Below, in pieces: positions 31,106 through 39,457 of a stretch of 64,000 nt of DNA. Position numbers and translations under genes: made by a program. Source of the DNA: Streptomyces sp. NL15-2K. GTDB taxonomy: Bacteria > Actinomycetota > Actinomycetes > Streptomycetales > Streptomycetaceae. Each line of letters begins with the position of its first letter. Position 1 is the stretch's first letter. The DNA lies in NCBI RefSeq assembly GCF_030551255.1, contig NZ_CP130630.1, positions 11,965,001 to 12,029,000 of the forward strand. The letters run 5' to 3'. Below the pieces are notes generated by a model. The model had not been told where the DNA came from and searched no databases. It saw only the letters and a list, made by a program, of their open reading frames with translations.

Positions 31106-32547
31106 TAGTGCTTGGTCAGGTTCATTCGCCGGTGGCGTGTCCGCTTGATCGGTTGGGTCGTTGAGCGGGTGTGCTGGGTGGGGAGTTGGCCGCGGTCCGG
31201 TGTGATCTGGAGGACTTCGCGGCGGAGATGTTCGAGCCGTTCGCGCGGGCGGATCAGCGCCGGTGGGGCGAGGTCTATCTGCGGGGGCTGCTGCTGGACG
31301 GGCGGCGCAAGTCGGTGGAACCGATGGCCGCCCGGCTGGGTGAGGACGGCAACCGGCAGGCTCTGGCCCACTTCATCACCACCAGCCCGTGGGAGGCGGC
31401 GCATGTGCGGGCCCGCCTCGCCTGGCGGATGCAGCAGGTGATCAAGCCGACCGCCCTGATCGTCGATGACACCGGCTTCCTCAAGGACGGGGACGCCTCG
31501 GCGTGCGTGGCCCGGCAGTACACCGGAACCGCGGGCAAGGTCACCAACTGCCAGGCCGGGGTGTCGTTGCATCTGGCCTCCGACGCAGCGTCGGCGGCCG
31601 TCGACTGGCGCTTGTTCCTGCCCGAGAGCTGGGACCCCGCCTCGCCGAAGGCCGATCCGGCCAAGGTGGCCCGCCGCACGAAGTGCGGCATCCCCGAAGA
31701 GGTCGGTCATGTCGAGAAGTGGCAGCTGGCCCTGGACATGATCGACGAGACGAGGTCGTGGGGCATCGAGGTCCCCCTCGTCGTCGCCGACGGAGGCTAC
31801 GGCGATGCCGCGGTCTTCCGCCTCGGCCTGGAGGAACGCGGCCTTGACTACGTGGTGGGCATCTCCACCACGACCACTGCCCAGCCGGAAGAAGCCAGGC
31901 TCCACATCCCGCCCTACGGCGGTCGCGGGCCTCGGCCGCAGCCCGTTTACCCCGAGCCGGCCCAGGCCGTGAAGAAGCTGGTCATCGAGGCCGGCAAGCG
32001 GGCCGCGAAGCCGGTGCAGTGGCGGGAAGGCTCCCGCCCGGGCAGCGGCCGCAGCGGCCTGAAGCGGATGTACTCGCGGTTCGTGGCCCTGCGGATCAGG
32101 CCCGCCGGACGCGAGATCCGCAAGAACACCGACGGACCCGAACTGCCCGTGCGCTGGCTGCTGGCCGAATGGCCCGCCACCGAGCCCGAACCCGTCCAGT
32201 TCTGGCTGTCCAACCTGCCCGCCGAGACCCCGCTGGCCACCCTCGTGCGCACCGCGAAGCTGCGCTGGCGCATCGAGCACGACTACCGCGAGATGAAGCA
32301 GGTCCTGGGCCTGGCCCACTTCGAGGGCCGCACCTGGAGAGGCTGGCACCACCACGTCACCCTCGTCTCCGCAGCCCACGCCTTCTGCACCCTCCAGCGC
32401 ATCACCCGGTCCCCAAAAGAGACGGCGTCGGCCTGAGCCTCTACAAGGTCGCCCGCGAACTGCAGCTACTCCTCGCGGTCTGGACCGGCGCCTGCCCCAC
32501 CTGTCACCGCGACATACCCACAGCGATACCGACCTGACCAAGCCCTA
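31106..32547 (+). mobile_element. IS701-family insertion sequence, 1442 bp
   Basis: Terminal inverted repeats are 31106-31122 (tagtgcttggtcaggtt) and 32531-32547; the right one read in reverse complement is tagggcttggtcaggtc, 15 of 17 identical. Direct repeats CTAG flank the element (31102-31105 and 32548-32551), matching the YTAG target of the IS701 family. It carries one transposase gene. The right target copy contains the stop codon of cchA. Near-perfect ends suggest recent insertion. Confidence 0.88.
31171..32436 (+). CDS. IS701-family DDE transposase
   Basis: A 421-residue transposase (ALIVDDTGFLKDG contains the first acidic pair, then VVADGGYGD and WRIEHDYREMKQ with the late Glu). The frame ends at TGA 32434-32436, but the next frame continues the expected C-terminus (LSLYKVARELQLLLAVWTGA) to 32537. 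A slippery heptamer CCCAAAA at 32412-32418 sits exactly in the register for a -1 shift. Either the longer product is made by programmed frameshifting or the gene has a natural truncation. GTG 31171 has no strong ribosome-binding site. Confidence 0.88.
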   Translation: MLGGELAAVRCDLEDFAAEMFEPFARADQRRWGEVYLRGLLLDGRRKSVEPMAARLGEDGNRQALAHFITTSPWEAAHVRARLAWRMQQVIKPTALIVDDTGFLKDGDASACVARQYTGTAGKVTNCQAGVSLHLASDAASAAVDWRLFLPESWDPASPKADPAKVARRTKCGIPEEVGHVEKWQLALDMIDETRSWGIEVPLVVADGGYGDAAVFRLGLEERGLDYVVGISTTTTAQPEEARLHIPPYGGRGPRPQPVYPEPAQAVKKLVIEAGKRAAKPVQWREGSRPGSGRSGLKRMYSRFVALRIRPAGREIRKNTDGPELPVRWLLAEWPATEPEPVQFWLSNLPAETPLATLVRTAKLRWRIEHDYREMKQVLGLAHFEGRTWRGWHHHVTLVSAAHAFCTLQRITRSPKETASA

Positions 32548-33501
32548 CTAGTGCTCAGGATGACTCGTGAGGTACCCGCCCATGGAGGTGAAGTACTCGG
32601 TCGCCCCCAACTCCCGGCCGTCTTCCGTCCGTACGCGGGTGATGGCCAGGCCGCGGTTGCGGCCGGTGCGGGCGTCGGCCCCGGCGACGATGACCACGCC
32701 GTCGCCCTCGCGATAGAAGACGCGGCCGGGTGTGCCGCCGTAGCGGCCCTGGGACACCACGGCGGCGAGGACCTCGAGGCGCTTGCCCTTGTGGAAGGTG
32801 AAGGCGCTGGGGTACGGCTCGGACTGGGCGCGGACGAGGCGTTCGAGATCTTCCGCGGGCCAGGTCCAGTCGATGCGGATGTCTTCGGTGGACCGCTTGT
32901 GGAAGAAGCTGGCCTGGGACCGGTCCTGCTTGGTGAACTCCGTCTGCCCGGCGGCGATGAGGTCGAGCGCGCCGATGGTGACCGGTGCGATGAGGTCGAC
33001 GGTCTTGTGAAAGAGGTCGGTGGCGGTGTCCGTCGGCCCGACCGGGACCGCCTCCTGCCTGACGATGTCGCCGGCGTCGAGCTCGTCGTTCATCATGTGC
33101 GCGGTGACGCCCACTTCGGGCTCGCCGTTGATCAGGGCCCAGATGATGGGGGAGAAGCCGGCGTACTTCGGCAGCAGCGAGTCGTGGACGTTCAGCGTGC
33201 CGTGGCGCGGCAGGTCGAAGATGCGCGGGGGGATCCACGTCCGCCAGTTGTTCGCCACGATGATGTCCGGGTCTGCATCCTTCAGGCGCTCGAACAGCTC
33301 GTCGTCGTCAGGGCGGTTGCGGATCAGTACCGGGACGCCGTGCTCTTCGGCGAGATCGGCGACGGAGTCGCTCCAGATCTTCTCGTACGCGTGCTCGCTC
33401 TTGGGATGCGTCACGACCAGCACCACGTCGTGTTCGGAGTCCAGGAGGGCTTTCAGGGTGCGATGCCCCCAGGTCTGGTAACCGAACATGACGACCCGCA
33501 T
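32548..33501 (-). CDS. cchA: CchA, formyltransferase of coelichelin biosynthesis
   Basis: A 317-residue protein of the methionyl-tRNA formyltransferase type. It has the N-terminal formyl-THF domain with NVHDSLLPKYAGFSPI and AHMMNDELDAGDI, and a C-terminal domain. It formylates the N5-hydroxyl-amine of ornithine to give the N5-formyl-N5-hydroxyornithine used by CchH. GAGGAGG precedes ATG 33501. It is divergent from cchB with an iron box on each side of the gap. Its TAG stop (32548-32550) lies inside the CTAG duplication of the IS element, so the insertion left the protein unchanged. Confidence 0.93.
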   Translation of the reverse strand: MRVVMFGYQTWGHRTLKALLDSEHDVVLVVTHPKSEHAYEKIWSDSVADLAEEHGVPVLIRNRPDDDELFERLKDADPDIIVANNWRTWIPPRIFDLPRHGTLNVHDSLLPKYAGFSPIIWALINGEPEVGVTAHMMNDELDAGDIVRQEAVPVGPTDTATDLFHKTVDLIAPVTIGALDLIAAGQTEFTKQDRSQASFFHKRSTEDIRIDWTWPAEDLERLVRAQSEPYPSAFTFHKGKRLEVLAAVVSQGRYGGTPGRVFYREGDGVVIVAGADARTGRNRGLAITRVRTEDGRELGATEYFTSMGGYLTSHPEH

Positions 33502-33539
33502 GGGGTTCCTCCTCAGCGTAGGGGTGGACCGGCAGTAAG

Positions 33540-33558
33540 TAAAGCAAGCCTTACCTAT
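33540..33558 (-). promoter_or_regulatory. Candidate iron box before cchA
   Basis: Minus-strand ataggtaaggcttgcttta matches the IdeR/DmdR consensus ttaggttaggctaacctaa at 13 of 19 positions. It lies about 40 bases upstream of the cchA start. Confidence 0.6.
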
Positions 33559-33644
33559 GTTTACAACGGGCGCGTGCGGCACCCCAGTTGATGGGCGAGC
33601 CGATGTACGGGCGTCCGTTTTGCCCTGTCGACACCTTCAAGGGT

Positions 33645-33663
33645 TTAGCTTAGGCTCACCTAA
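33645..33663 (+). promoter_or_regulatory. Iron box before cchB
   Basis: ttagcttaggctcacctaa, 17 of 19 positions of the IdeR/DmdR consensus. Iron-bound regulator would repress cchB and the downstream genes. Confidence 0.85.
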
Positions 33664-33750
33664 GTTCCATGGTGTGCCGCTCCGTCGGCTTGCCCACCTT
33701 TCGTACGTTCCCCGCGGCCGGCAACCGGCCGCCTGCACGATGGGAGTGAC

Positions 33751-35106
33751 ATGCCACAGGTTCTTCCTGGTGACGCATCACCGGTCCTCGACCTCATTGG
33801 CATCGGCTTCGGACCGTCCAATGTGGCCATGGCGATCGCGCTGAGCGAGCACAACGCAAGCGTCGGCAGGCAGGAAGCGGTCACCGCTCACTTCTTCGAG
33901 CAGCAGCCGCGCTTCGGCTGGCACCGCGGCATGCTCATCGACGACGCGACCATGCAGGTGTCCTTCCTCAAGGACCTGGTGACGCTCCGGAACCCGGCCA
34001 GCGAGTTCAGCTTCCTCTGCTACCTGAAGAGCAAAGGACGGCTGATCGACTTCATCAACCACAAGAACCTCTTCCCGCTGCGCGTGGAGTTCCACGACTA
34101 CTTCGAGTGGGCCGCGGCCAAGGTCGGCGACATGGTCTCCTACGGCCACGAGGTCGTCGGCGTCGCGCCTGTCGTCCGTGACGGAGCCGTGGAGTACCTG
34201 GAAGTGACGGTCCGGTCGGGGGAGGGGCTGGTGGTCCACCGGGCCCGCAACCTCGTCATCGGTACCGGGCTGCGTCCTCTCATGCCGGAGGGCGTGGAGC
34301 GCGGCGACCGCGTCTGGCACAACTCCGAACTGCTGGCGAAAGTCGAGGGGTTGGAGGGCAACTCACCTTCTCGGTTCATCGTCGTGGGCGCCGGGCAGAG
34401 CGCCGCCGAGAACGTCGCCTACCTGCACCGCCGCTTCCCCCAGGCCGAGGTCTGCGCGGTCTTCTCCCGCTACGGCTACAGCCCTGCCGACGACAGCAGC
34501 TTCGCCAACCGGATCTTCGACCCCGAGGCGGTCGACGAGTACTTCGCCGCGCCCGAGAACGTCAAGCGCCGGCTGATGGACTACCACGGCAACACCAACT
34601 ACTCCGTGGTCGACATCGACCTGATCGACGACCTGTACCGGCAGATGTACCAGGAGAAGGTTCTCGGCACCGAGCGGCTGCGCTTCCTCAACGTGTCCCG
34701 GCTCGTCGACGTCAAGGAGACGCAGGCCTTGGTCCGTGCCACGGTGAAGTCCCTGGTCACCGGTGAGGAGACGGCCCTGGACGCGGACGTCGTGGTCTTC
34801 GCCACCGGCTACAGTCCCGTCGAGCCTCTCGGCCTCCTCGGTGAGGTCGCCGACCGCTGCCTCCGTGACGACGAGGGCCGCGTCCGCGTCGAGCGCGACT
34901 ACCGCATCGCGACGGACCCCGGCCTGCGCTGCGGCATCTACCTGCAGGGCGGCACGGAGCACACGCACGGCATCACGTCGTCGCTGCTGTCCAACACCGC
35001 GATCAGGGTCGGCGAGATCCTGGACTCGCTCCTCGACCGGGGCGTCAAGGCCGCTTCCGACGAGGCCCGTCCGGTCGCCGACGAAATCGGCAGCACCGCC
35101 CGCTAG
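33751..35106 (+). CDS. cchB: CchB, L-ornithine N5-monooxygenase
   Basis: A 451-residue flavoprotein. FAD site GIGFGPSN (residues 17-24), NADPH site VVGAGQSAAEN, VVFATGYSP and the C-terminal THGITSSLLSN are those of siderophore ornithine/lysine N-hydroxylases. It hydroxylates the side-chain amine of L-ornithine with NADPH and O2, the first committed step to coelichelin. It is preceded by an iron box and GGGAGTGAC at the ATG. Length fits the family. Confidence 0.95.
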   Translation: MPQVLPGDASPVLDLIGIGFGPSNVAMAIALSEHNASVGRQEAVTAHFFEQQPRFGWHRGMLIDDATMQVSFLKDLVTLRNPASEFSFLCYLKSKGRLIDFINHKNLFPLRVEFHDYFEWAAAKVGDMVSYGHEVVGVAPVVRDGAVEYLEVTVRSGEGLVVHRARNLVIGTGLRPLMPEGVERGDRVWHNSELLAKVEGLEGNSPSRFIVVGAGQSAAENVAYLHRRFPQAEVCAVFSRYGYSPADDSSFANRIFDPEAVDEYFAAPENVKRRLMDYHGNTNYSVVDIDLIDDLYRQMYQEKVLGTERLRFLNVSRLVDVKETQALVRATVKSLVTGEETALDADVVVFATGYSPVEPLGLLGEVADRCLRDDEGRVRVERDYRIATDPGLRCGIYLQGGTEHTHGITSSLLSNTAIRVGEILDSLLDRGVKAASDEARPVADEIGSTAR

Positions 35107-35254
35107 CCCGCCCGCCGGTCCAGCCCCACACCGCCGCGCCCGCCTGATGGCACCGCACCCGGCAGGCGCGGCAGCACTGGGCCACCCCGTGAAAGGAACA
35201 TCCGTGTCCACGTGTGGGCACACCGCTTCCTGAGCGTGAGGTGCGCCGCTCGCC

Positions 35255-36352
35255 ATGCGTCCTCATCGGATCAAAGGGATAACGTACGTCCACATGGGCA
35301 CGACTGCAGTGGAGCGCCCCGCGCCCAGGGGCACAACAGAGGCCCGTCGGCGGCGGGTTGTGGGTTTGGGCACGCTCGTGGTGGTCCTTGCGGCCGCGGG
35401 GGCGGTGTCGTTGGCCGTCGGTGCGCGCGCGTTGAGTCCCGCCGAGGTGTGGCACGGACTGTTCGCGGCGCCGGACTCCGACCAGCGGCTCACCGAGATC
35501 AGGCTCATCGTGCAGACCGTACGGGTGCCCCGGACGGTGCTCGCGATCGTGGCGGGCGTCGCACTGGGGGTCGGCGGGGCGTTGATCCAGGGGTACACGC
35601 GTAACCCGATCGCCGACACGGGCTTGCTGGGGGTGAACACCGGCGCCTCGTTCGCCGTGGTGTCGGTCATCGCCGTGTTCGGGTTCTCCAACCCCTTCCA
35701 GTACGTCTGGTTCGCCTTCCTGGGGGCGGCGGTCGCCGGTGTCGTCGTGTTCGGTCTCGCGAGCATCGGCCGGGGAGCCGGCAACCCGTTGACGCTCGCA
35801 CTGGCCGGCCAAGGAATCACGGTGTTCCTGATGGCGATGACCACGGCGGTCGCACTGTCGAACCAGGCGTCGCTGAACGCGCTGCGGTTCTGGAACGCGG
35901 GCTCCGTGGCCGGCGTCGAATTCGATGTCATCTGGCCGGTGACCGCGTTCATCGCGGTCGGCCTGGTGTTGGCACTGACCACGCTGCCCACCATCAACCT
36001 GCTCAACCTGGGTGACGACGTGGCGCGGGGGCTGGGAGTGAACATCGCGCTGAGCCGGACCATCGGCATCGTCGCCATCACCCTGCTGGCGGGCGCGGCG
36101 ACGGCGGCCTGCGGCCCCATCGCGTTTCTCGGCCTCATGGTGGCCCACGTGGCCCGGTATCTGACGGGGCCGGACTATCGCTGGCTGGTGCCGTACGCGG
36201 GTCTGCTCGGTGCCATCGTCCTGCTGGTCTGTGACATCGTGGGGCGCTTGGTGGTGCGGCCGGGCGAGTTGGACGCGGGTGTCGTCGTCGCTCTCCTCGG
36301 CGCCCCGTTCTTCGCGGCTCTGGTGTGGCGCGGAAAGTTCAAGAACGCATGA
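35255..36352 (+). CDS. cchC: CchC, ferric-siderophore ABC permease
   Basis: A FecCD-type permease, 365 residues from ATG 35255 (ATG 35294 is also possible; neither has a good ribosome-binding site). About ten membrane segments; GVGGALIQGYTRNPIADTGLLG and AACGPIAFLGLMVAHVARYL are family signatures. It forms the membrane channel with CchD, energised by CchE and supplied by CchF. Its stop overlaps the cchD ATG. A GTG with a strong ribosome-binding site 51 bases upstream, in the same frame, is followed by a stop after nine codons (see findings). Confidence 0.92.
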   Translation: MRPHRIKGITYVHMGTTAVERPAPRGTTEARRRRVVGLGTLVVVLAAAGAVSLAVGARALSPAEVWHGLFAAPDSDQRLTEIRLIVQTVRVPRTVLAIVAGVALGVGGALIQGYTRNPIADTGLLGVNTGASFAVVSVIAVFGFSNPFQYVWFAFLGAAVAGVVVFGLASIGRGAGNPLTLALAGQGITVFLMAMTTAVALSNQASLNALRFWNAGSVAGVEFDVIWPVTAFIAVGLVLALTTLPTINLLNLGDDVARGLGVNIALSRTIGIVAITLLAGAATAACGPIAFLGLMVAHVARYLTGPDYRWLVPYAGLLGAIVLLVCDIVGRLVVRPGELDAGVVVALLGAPFFAALVWRGKFKNA

Positions 36353-37410
36353 ACGGGACAGAGTTGAAGCCATCGCTGGCGCCGGGCGTGCGGCTCGGCC
36401 ACGTGTCGTTCGTATGGCGGCCCTGGATCGTATGCGTCACGCTGCTGCTGGGGGCGGCGACCTTCCTGGTGTTCTGCCTGTCCATCGGCGTCGGGGACTT
36501 CCCCATCGGCCTGCCCCAGGTGATCGCCACGATCTTCGGCGGGGGTGAGCGGGTCGACGAGTTCGTGATCATGGACCTGCGGATGCCGCGTGCCCTGGCC
36601 GGGCTCGTCGTGGGGATCGCGCTGGGGGTGTCGGGGGCGATCACGCAGTCCATTGCGCGCAATCCGCTGGCCAGCCCGGACATCCTGGGGATCACCGGGG
36701 GCGCGAGCGCGGTCTCGGTGTTCCTGGTGACGGTGTCGGGCGGAACCTCCGCGGCGATCGTCAACTCCGTGGGCCTGTCCTCGGCGGCGCTCGCGGGCGG
36801 CCTGGGCACGGGGCTGCTTGTCTACTTCCTGGCGTGGCGGCGCGGGATCGACGGCTTCCGGCTCATCCTCATCGGCATCTCGGTGAGCGCCGTGATGGAG
36901 GCGATCACGACCTGGCTGCTGGTGACGGCCGACATCAGGGACGTGGCCCGGGCCCAGGCGTGGCTGGTCGGGTCGCTGGACAACCGATCGTGGGACGAGG
37001 TCTGGGTGGCGCTGTGGTGCTCGCTCGTCCTTCTGGCCGTCGTGTCATGTGTCGCGTTCCAGTTCAAGCCGATGCACTTCGGCGACGAGGTCGCCGCCGG
37101 CCTGGGCGTCCGCTACTCGATGGTGCGGGCCGTCCTGCTGTTGTGCGCGGTCCTGCTGGCCGCCGTGGCGGTGAGCGCGGCGGGCCCGGTCCCGTTCGTC
37201 GCGCTGGTGGCGCCGCAGGTGGCGATGCGTCTGGCGAGGTTCCCGACGCCGCCGATGGTGGCCTCCGGCCTGGTGGGAGCGTTGCTGCTGATCAGCGCGG
37301 ACCTGGTGGCGCGCACGGCGCTGCCGATCAGTCTCCCGGTCGGCGTGGTCACCGCCGCGATCGGCGGCCCCTTCCTCGTCTATCTGCTGGTGCGGGCGAA
37401 CCTCAGGTAG
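36349..37410 (+). CDS. cchD: CchD, ferric-siderophore ABC permease
   Basis: A 353-residue FecCD-type permease. GVSGAITQSIARNPLASPDI matches the repeat seen in CchC, and AAGPVPFVALVAPQVAMRL the coupling region. ATG 36349 overlaps the cchC stop (ATGA). It heterodimerises with CchC. Confidence 0.93.
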   Translation: MNGTELKPSLAPGVRLGHVSFVWRPWIVCVTLLLGAATFLVFCLSIGVGDFPIGLPQVIATIFGGGERVDEFVIMDLRMPRALAGLVVGIALGVSGAITQSIARNPLASPDILGITGGASAVSVFLVTVSGGTSAAIVNSVGLSSAALAGGLGTGLLVYFLAWRRGIDGFRLILIGISVSAVMEAITTWLLVTADIRDVARAQAWLVGSLDNRSWDEVWVALWCSLVLLAVVSCVAFQFKPMHFGDEVAAGLGVRYSMVRAVLLLCAVLLAAVAVSAAGPVPFVALVAPQVAMRLARFPTPPMVASGLVGALLLISADLVARTALPISLPVGVVTAAIGGPFLVYLLVRANLR

Positions 37411-37416
37411 CTGGTA

Positions 37417-37435
37417 CAAAGTTAGGCGAGCCTAA
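37417..37435 (+). promoter_or_regulatory. Candidate iron box before cchE
   Basis: caaagttaggcgagcctaa, 14 of 19 consensus positions, in the 38-base gap between cchD and cchE. It suggests an internal iron-regulated promoter. Confidence 0.7.
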
Positions 37436-37448
37436 ATGAGGGGGCCTT

Positions 37449-38312
37449 GTGGTTGCTCAGTCCATCACCGGCATCGAGTCCGGGGTCGATGACGTCTCAC
37501 GGTTGGCAGCCAGGGGTGTCACGGTCGGGTACGGCGCCCGGACCGTCATCGACGACCTCGACGTGGCGATCCCGCCAGGGGTGATCACCACGATCATCGG
37601 CCCCAACGGCTGCGGGAAGTCGACCCTGTTGCGAACCCTGTCGCGGCTGCTCAAGCCGGCCAAGGGGACGGTCGTGCTGGACGGCGACGACATCGTCAAG
37701 CTCAAGACCAGGGATGTGGCGAAGAAGCTCGGTCTGCTGCCCCAGGCACCGGTCGCGCCGGAGGGGTTGACGGTGTCCGACCTGGTGGCCAGGGGCCGCC
37801 ATCCGCACCAGAGTTGGCTGCGGCAGTGGTCGTCGGACGACGTGGCCGTCGTGGAGCGCGCGCTCGCCATGACCGGTGTGTCCGGCCTCGCCGACCGTCC
37901 GGTCGACTCGCTGTCCGGTGGCCAGCGTCAGCGCGTCTGGATCTCGATGACCCTGGCCCAGGGCACCGACCTGCTGCTCCTCGACGAGCCGACCACCTAC
38001 CTGGACCTGGCGCACGCGATCGACGTGCTCGACCTGGTGGACGACCTGCACGAATCGGGGTGCACCGTGGTCATGGTGCTGCACGACCTCAATCTGGCCA
38101 CGCGCTACAGCGACAACCTCATCGTGATGAGGGAGGGGGCGATCCTGGCGCAGGGGCACCCGCGTGACGTGATCACCGCCGAGCTGCTGCACGAGGCGTT
38201 CGGACTGCGCGCCAAGGTGATCGACGACCCGGTGGGCGACCGCCCGCTCATCGTGCCGATCGGCCGCACCCACGTCCAACTCGACCAGATCCCGATAAAG
38301 TTGCAGAAGTAA
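37449..38312 (+). CDS. cchE: CchE, ferric-siderophore ABC ATPase
   Basis: A 287-residue FepC-type ATPase: Walker A GPNGCGKST, Q-loop LLPQ, signature LSGGQRQR, Walker B LLLLDEPTTYLD, H-loop VLHDLN. It powers uptake through CchC/CchD. GTG 37449 has GAGGGGG just upstream. Confidence 0.94.
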   Translation: MVAQSITGIESGVDDVSRLAARGVTVGYGARTVIDDLDVAIPPGVITTIIGPNGCGKSTLLRTLSRLLKPAKGTVVLDGDDIVKLKTRDVAKKLGLLPQAPVAPEGLTVSDLVARGRHPHQSWLRQWSSDDVAVVERALAMTGVSGLADRPVDSLSGGQRQRVWISMTLAQGTDLLLLDEPTTYLDLAHAIDVLDLVDDLHESGCTVVMVLHDLNLATRYSDNLIVMREGAILAQGHPRDVITAELLHEAFGLRAKVIDDPVGDRPLIVPIGRTHVQLDQIPIKLQK

Positions 38313-38328
38313 GGCTAGGCTAACCTCA
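38310..38328 (+). promoter_or_regulatory. Iron box 1 before cchF
   Basis: taaggctaggctaacctca, 16 of 19 consensus positions. It overlaps the cchE stop codon. Confidence 0.82.
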
Positions 38329-38339
38329 CCTGCTCAGGG

Positions 38340-38358
38340 TAAGGTTTGCCTGCCCTTA
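38340..38358 (+). promoter_or_regulatory. Iron box 2 before cchF
   Basis: taaggtttgcctgccctta, 13 of 19 consensus positions, 30 bases (about three helical turns) after the first box, so two regulator dimers could bind on the same face. Confidence 0.6.
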
Positions 38359-38399
38359 CGTAGGGGTGCAGCGGACGGCGCGAAAGCAAGGGATCTCGG

Positions 38400-39455
38400 A
38401 TGCTCCTCCATAGAACGACGCTCATGAAGCCCTGGCGGCGGTTGGCGGCGGTTTTGTCCGCCGCGGCCCTCGGCGTCGGCCTCCTCGCAGGTTGTGGTTC
38501 CGACTCGTCGGACAACGAGTCGAGCGACAACACCCCTGCCGCTGCCGACGCCGGCGCCTTCCCGGTCACCGTTGAGCACGCGTTCGGATCCACGGAGATC
38601 ACCAAGGCTCCCCAGCGGGTCGTCTCCGTCGGCTACACCGACGACCAGACCATCCTGGCGTTCGGCATCAAGCCGGTCGGCATGGTCGACCAGTATCCGA
38701 ACCCGGCGGGCAAGTCCCCCGACATCAACACCCAGTGGCCCTGGGTGAAGGACAAGTGGGGCGACAGCAAGCCCGAGGTCATCATGAAGAACGGTGACTC
38801 CGGCCCCAACTACGAGAAGATCGCCTCCCTGCGCCCGGACCTGATCATCGCGGTCTACTCCGAGATCGACCAGGCGGCTTACGACAAGCTCTCCAAGATC
38901 GCCCCGACCGTGGGCCGCACGAAGGCCGAGAAGGAGCCCTTCAGCGCGCCGTGGCAGGACAACGCGGTCCACATCGCCAAGGCGCTCGGCAAGGAGGCCG
39001 AGGGCAAGAAGATGGTGGCTGACATCCAGGGTCAGCTCGACACGGCCAAGAAGGCGAACCCCGAGTTCGCGAACCAGAAGGCCGTCGTGCTGTCCTGGTA
39101 CGAGGACTCGGTGGCGCCGTTCACCTCCACCGACGTGCGCGGACGGCTGGTGACGGGCATCGGCTTCCAGTACCAGACCGAGATCGACAAGGTCGCGGAC
39201 GGCAGCTTCTACACCAAGCTCTCCCCCGAGCGCGTCGACCTGGTCGACGTCGACCGCATCTTCGTCATCAACGACAAGGCGGACACGGAAGCGCTGAAGA
39301 AGTTCAAGCTGTTCAGCAACCTGGACGCCGTGAAGAACGGCAAGGTGTCGTACCTGCTGGACAGCGAGGGCCCGGCGGTCGGTGCGGCCATCTCCCAGGG
39401 CACCCTGCTGTCCATGCCGTACGCGATCGACGAGCTCGTCAAGTCGGTCGGCTAG
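38400..39455 (+). CDS. cchF: CchF, ferric-siderophore binding lipoprotein
   Basis: A 351-residue FepB/FhuD-type binding protein. Lipobox LAGC with acceptor Cys32 (Cys24 if ATG 38424 is the start). Family segments PQRVVSVGYTDDQTILAFG and KIASLRPDLIIAVYSEID are present. It captures ferric coelichelin outside the cell for CchC/D/E. Two iron boxes stand upstream. Confidence 0.94.
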   Translation: MLLHRTTLMKPWRRLAAVLSAAALGVGLLAGCGSDSSDNESSDNTPAAADAGAFPVTVEHAFGSTEITKAPQRVVSVGYTDDQTILAFGIKPVGMVDQYPNPAGKSPDINTQWPWVKDKWGDSKPEVIMKNGDSGPNYEKIASLRPDLIIAVYSEIDQAAYDKLSKIAPTVGRTKAEKEPFSAPWQDNAVHIAKALGKEAEGKKMVADIQGQLDTAKKANPEFANQKAVVLSWYEDSVAPFTSTDVRGRLVTGIGFQYQTEIDKVADGSFYTKLSPERVDLVDVDRIFVINDKADTEALKKFKLFSNLDAVKNGKVSYLLDSEGPAVGAAISQGTLLSMPYAIDELVKSVG

Positions 39456-39457
39456 GT

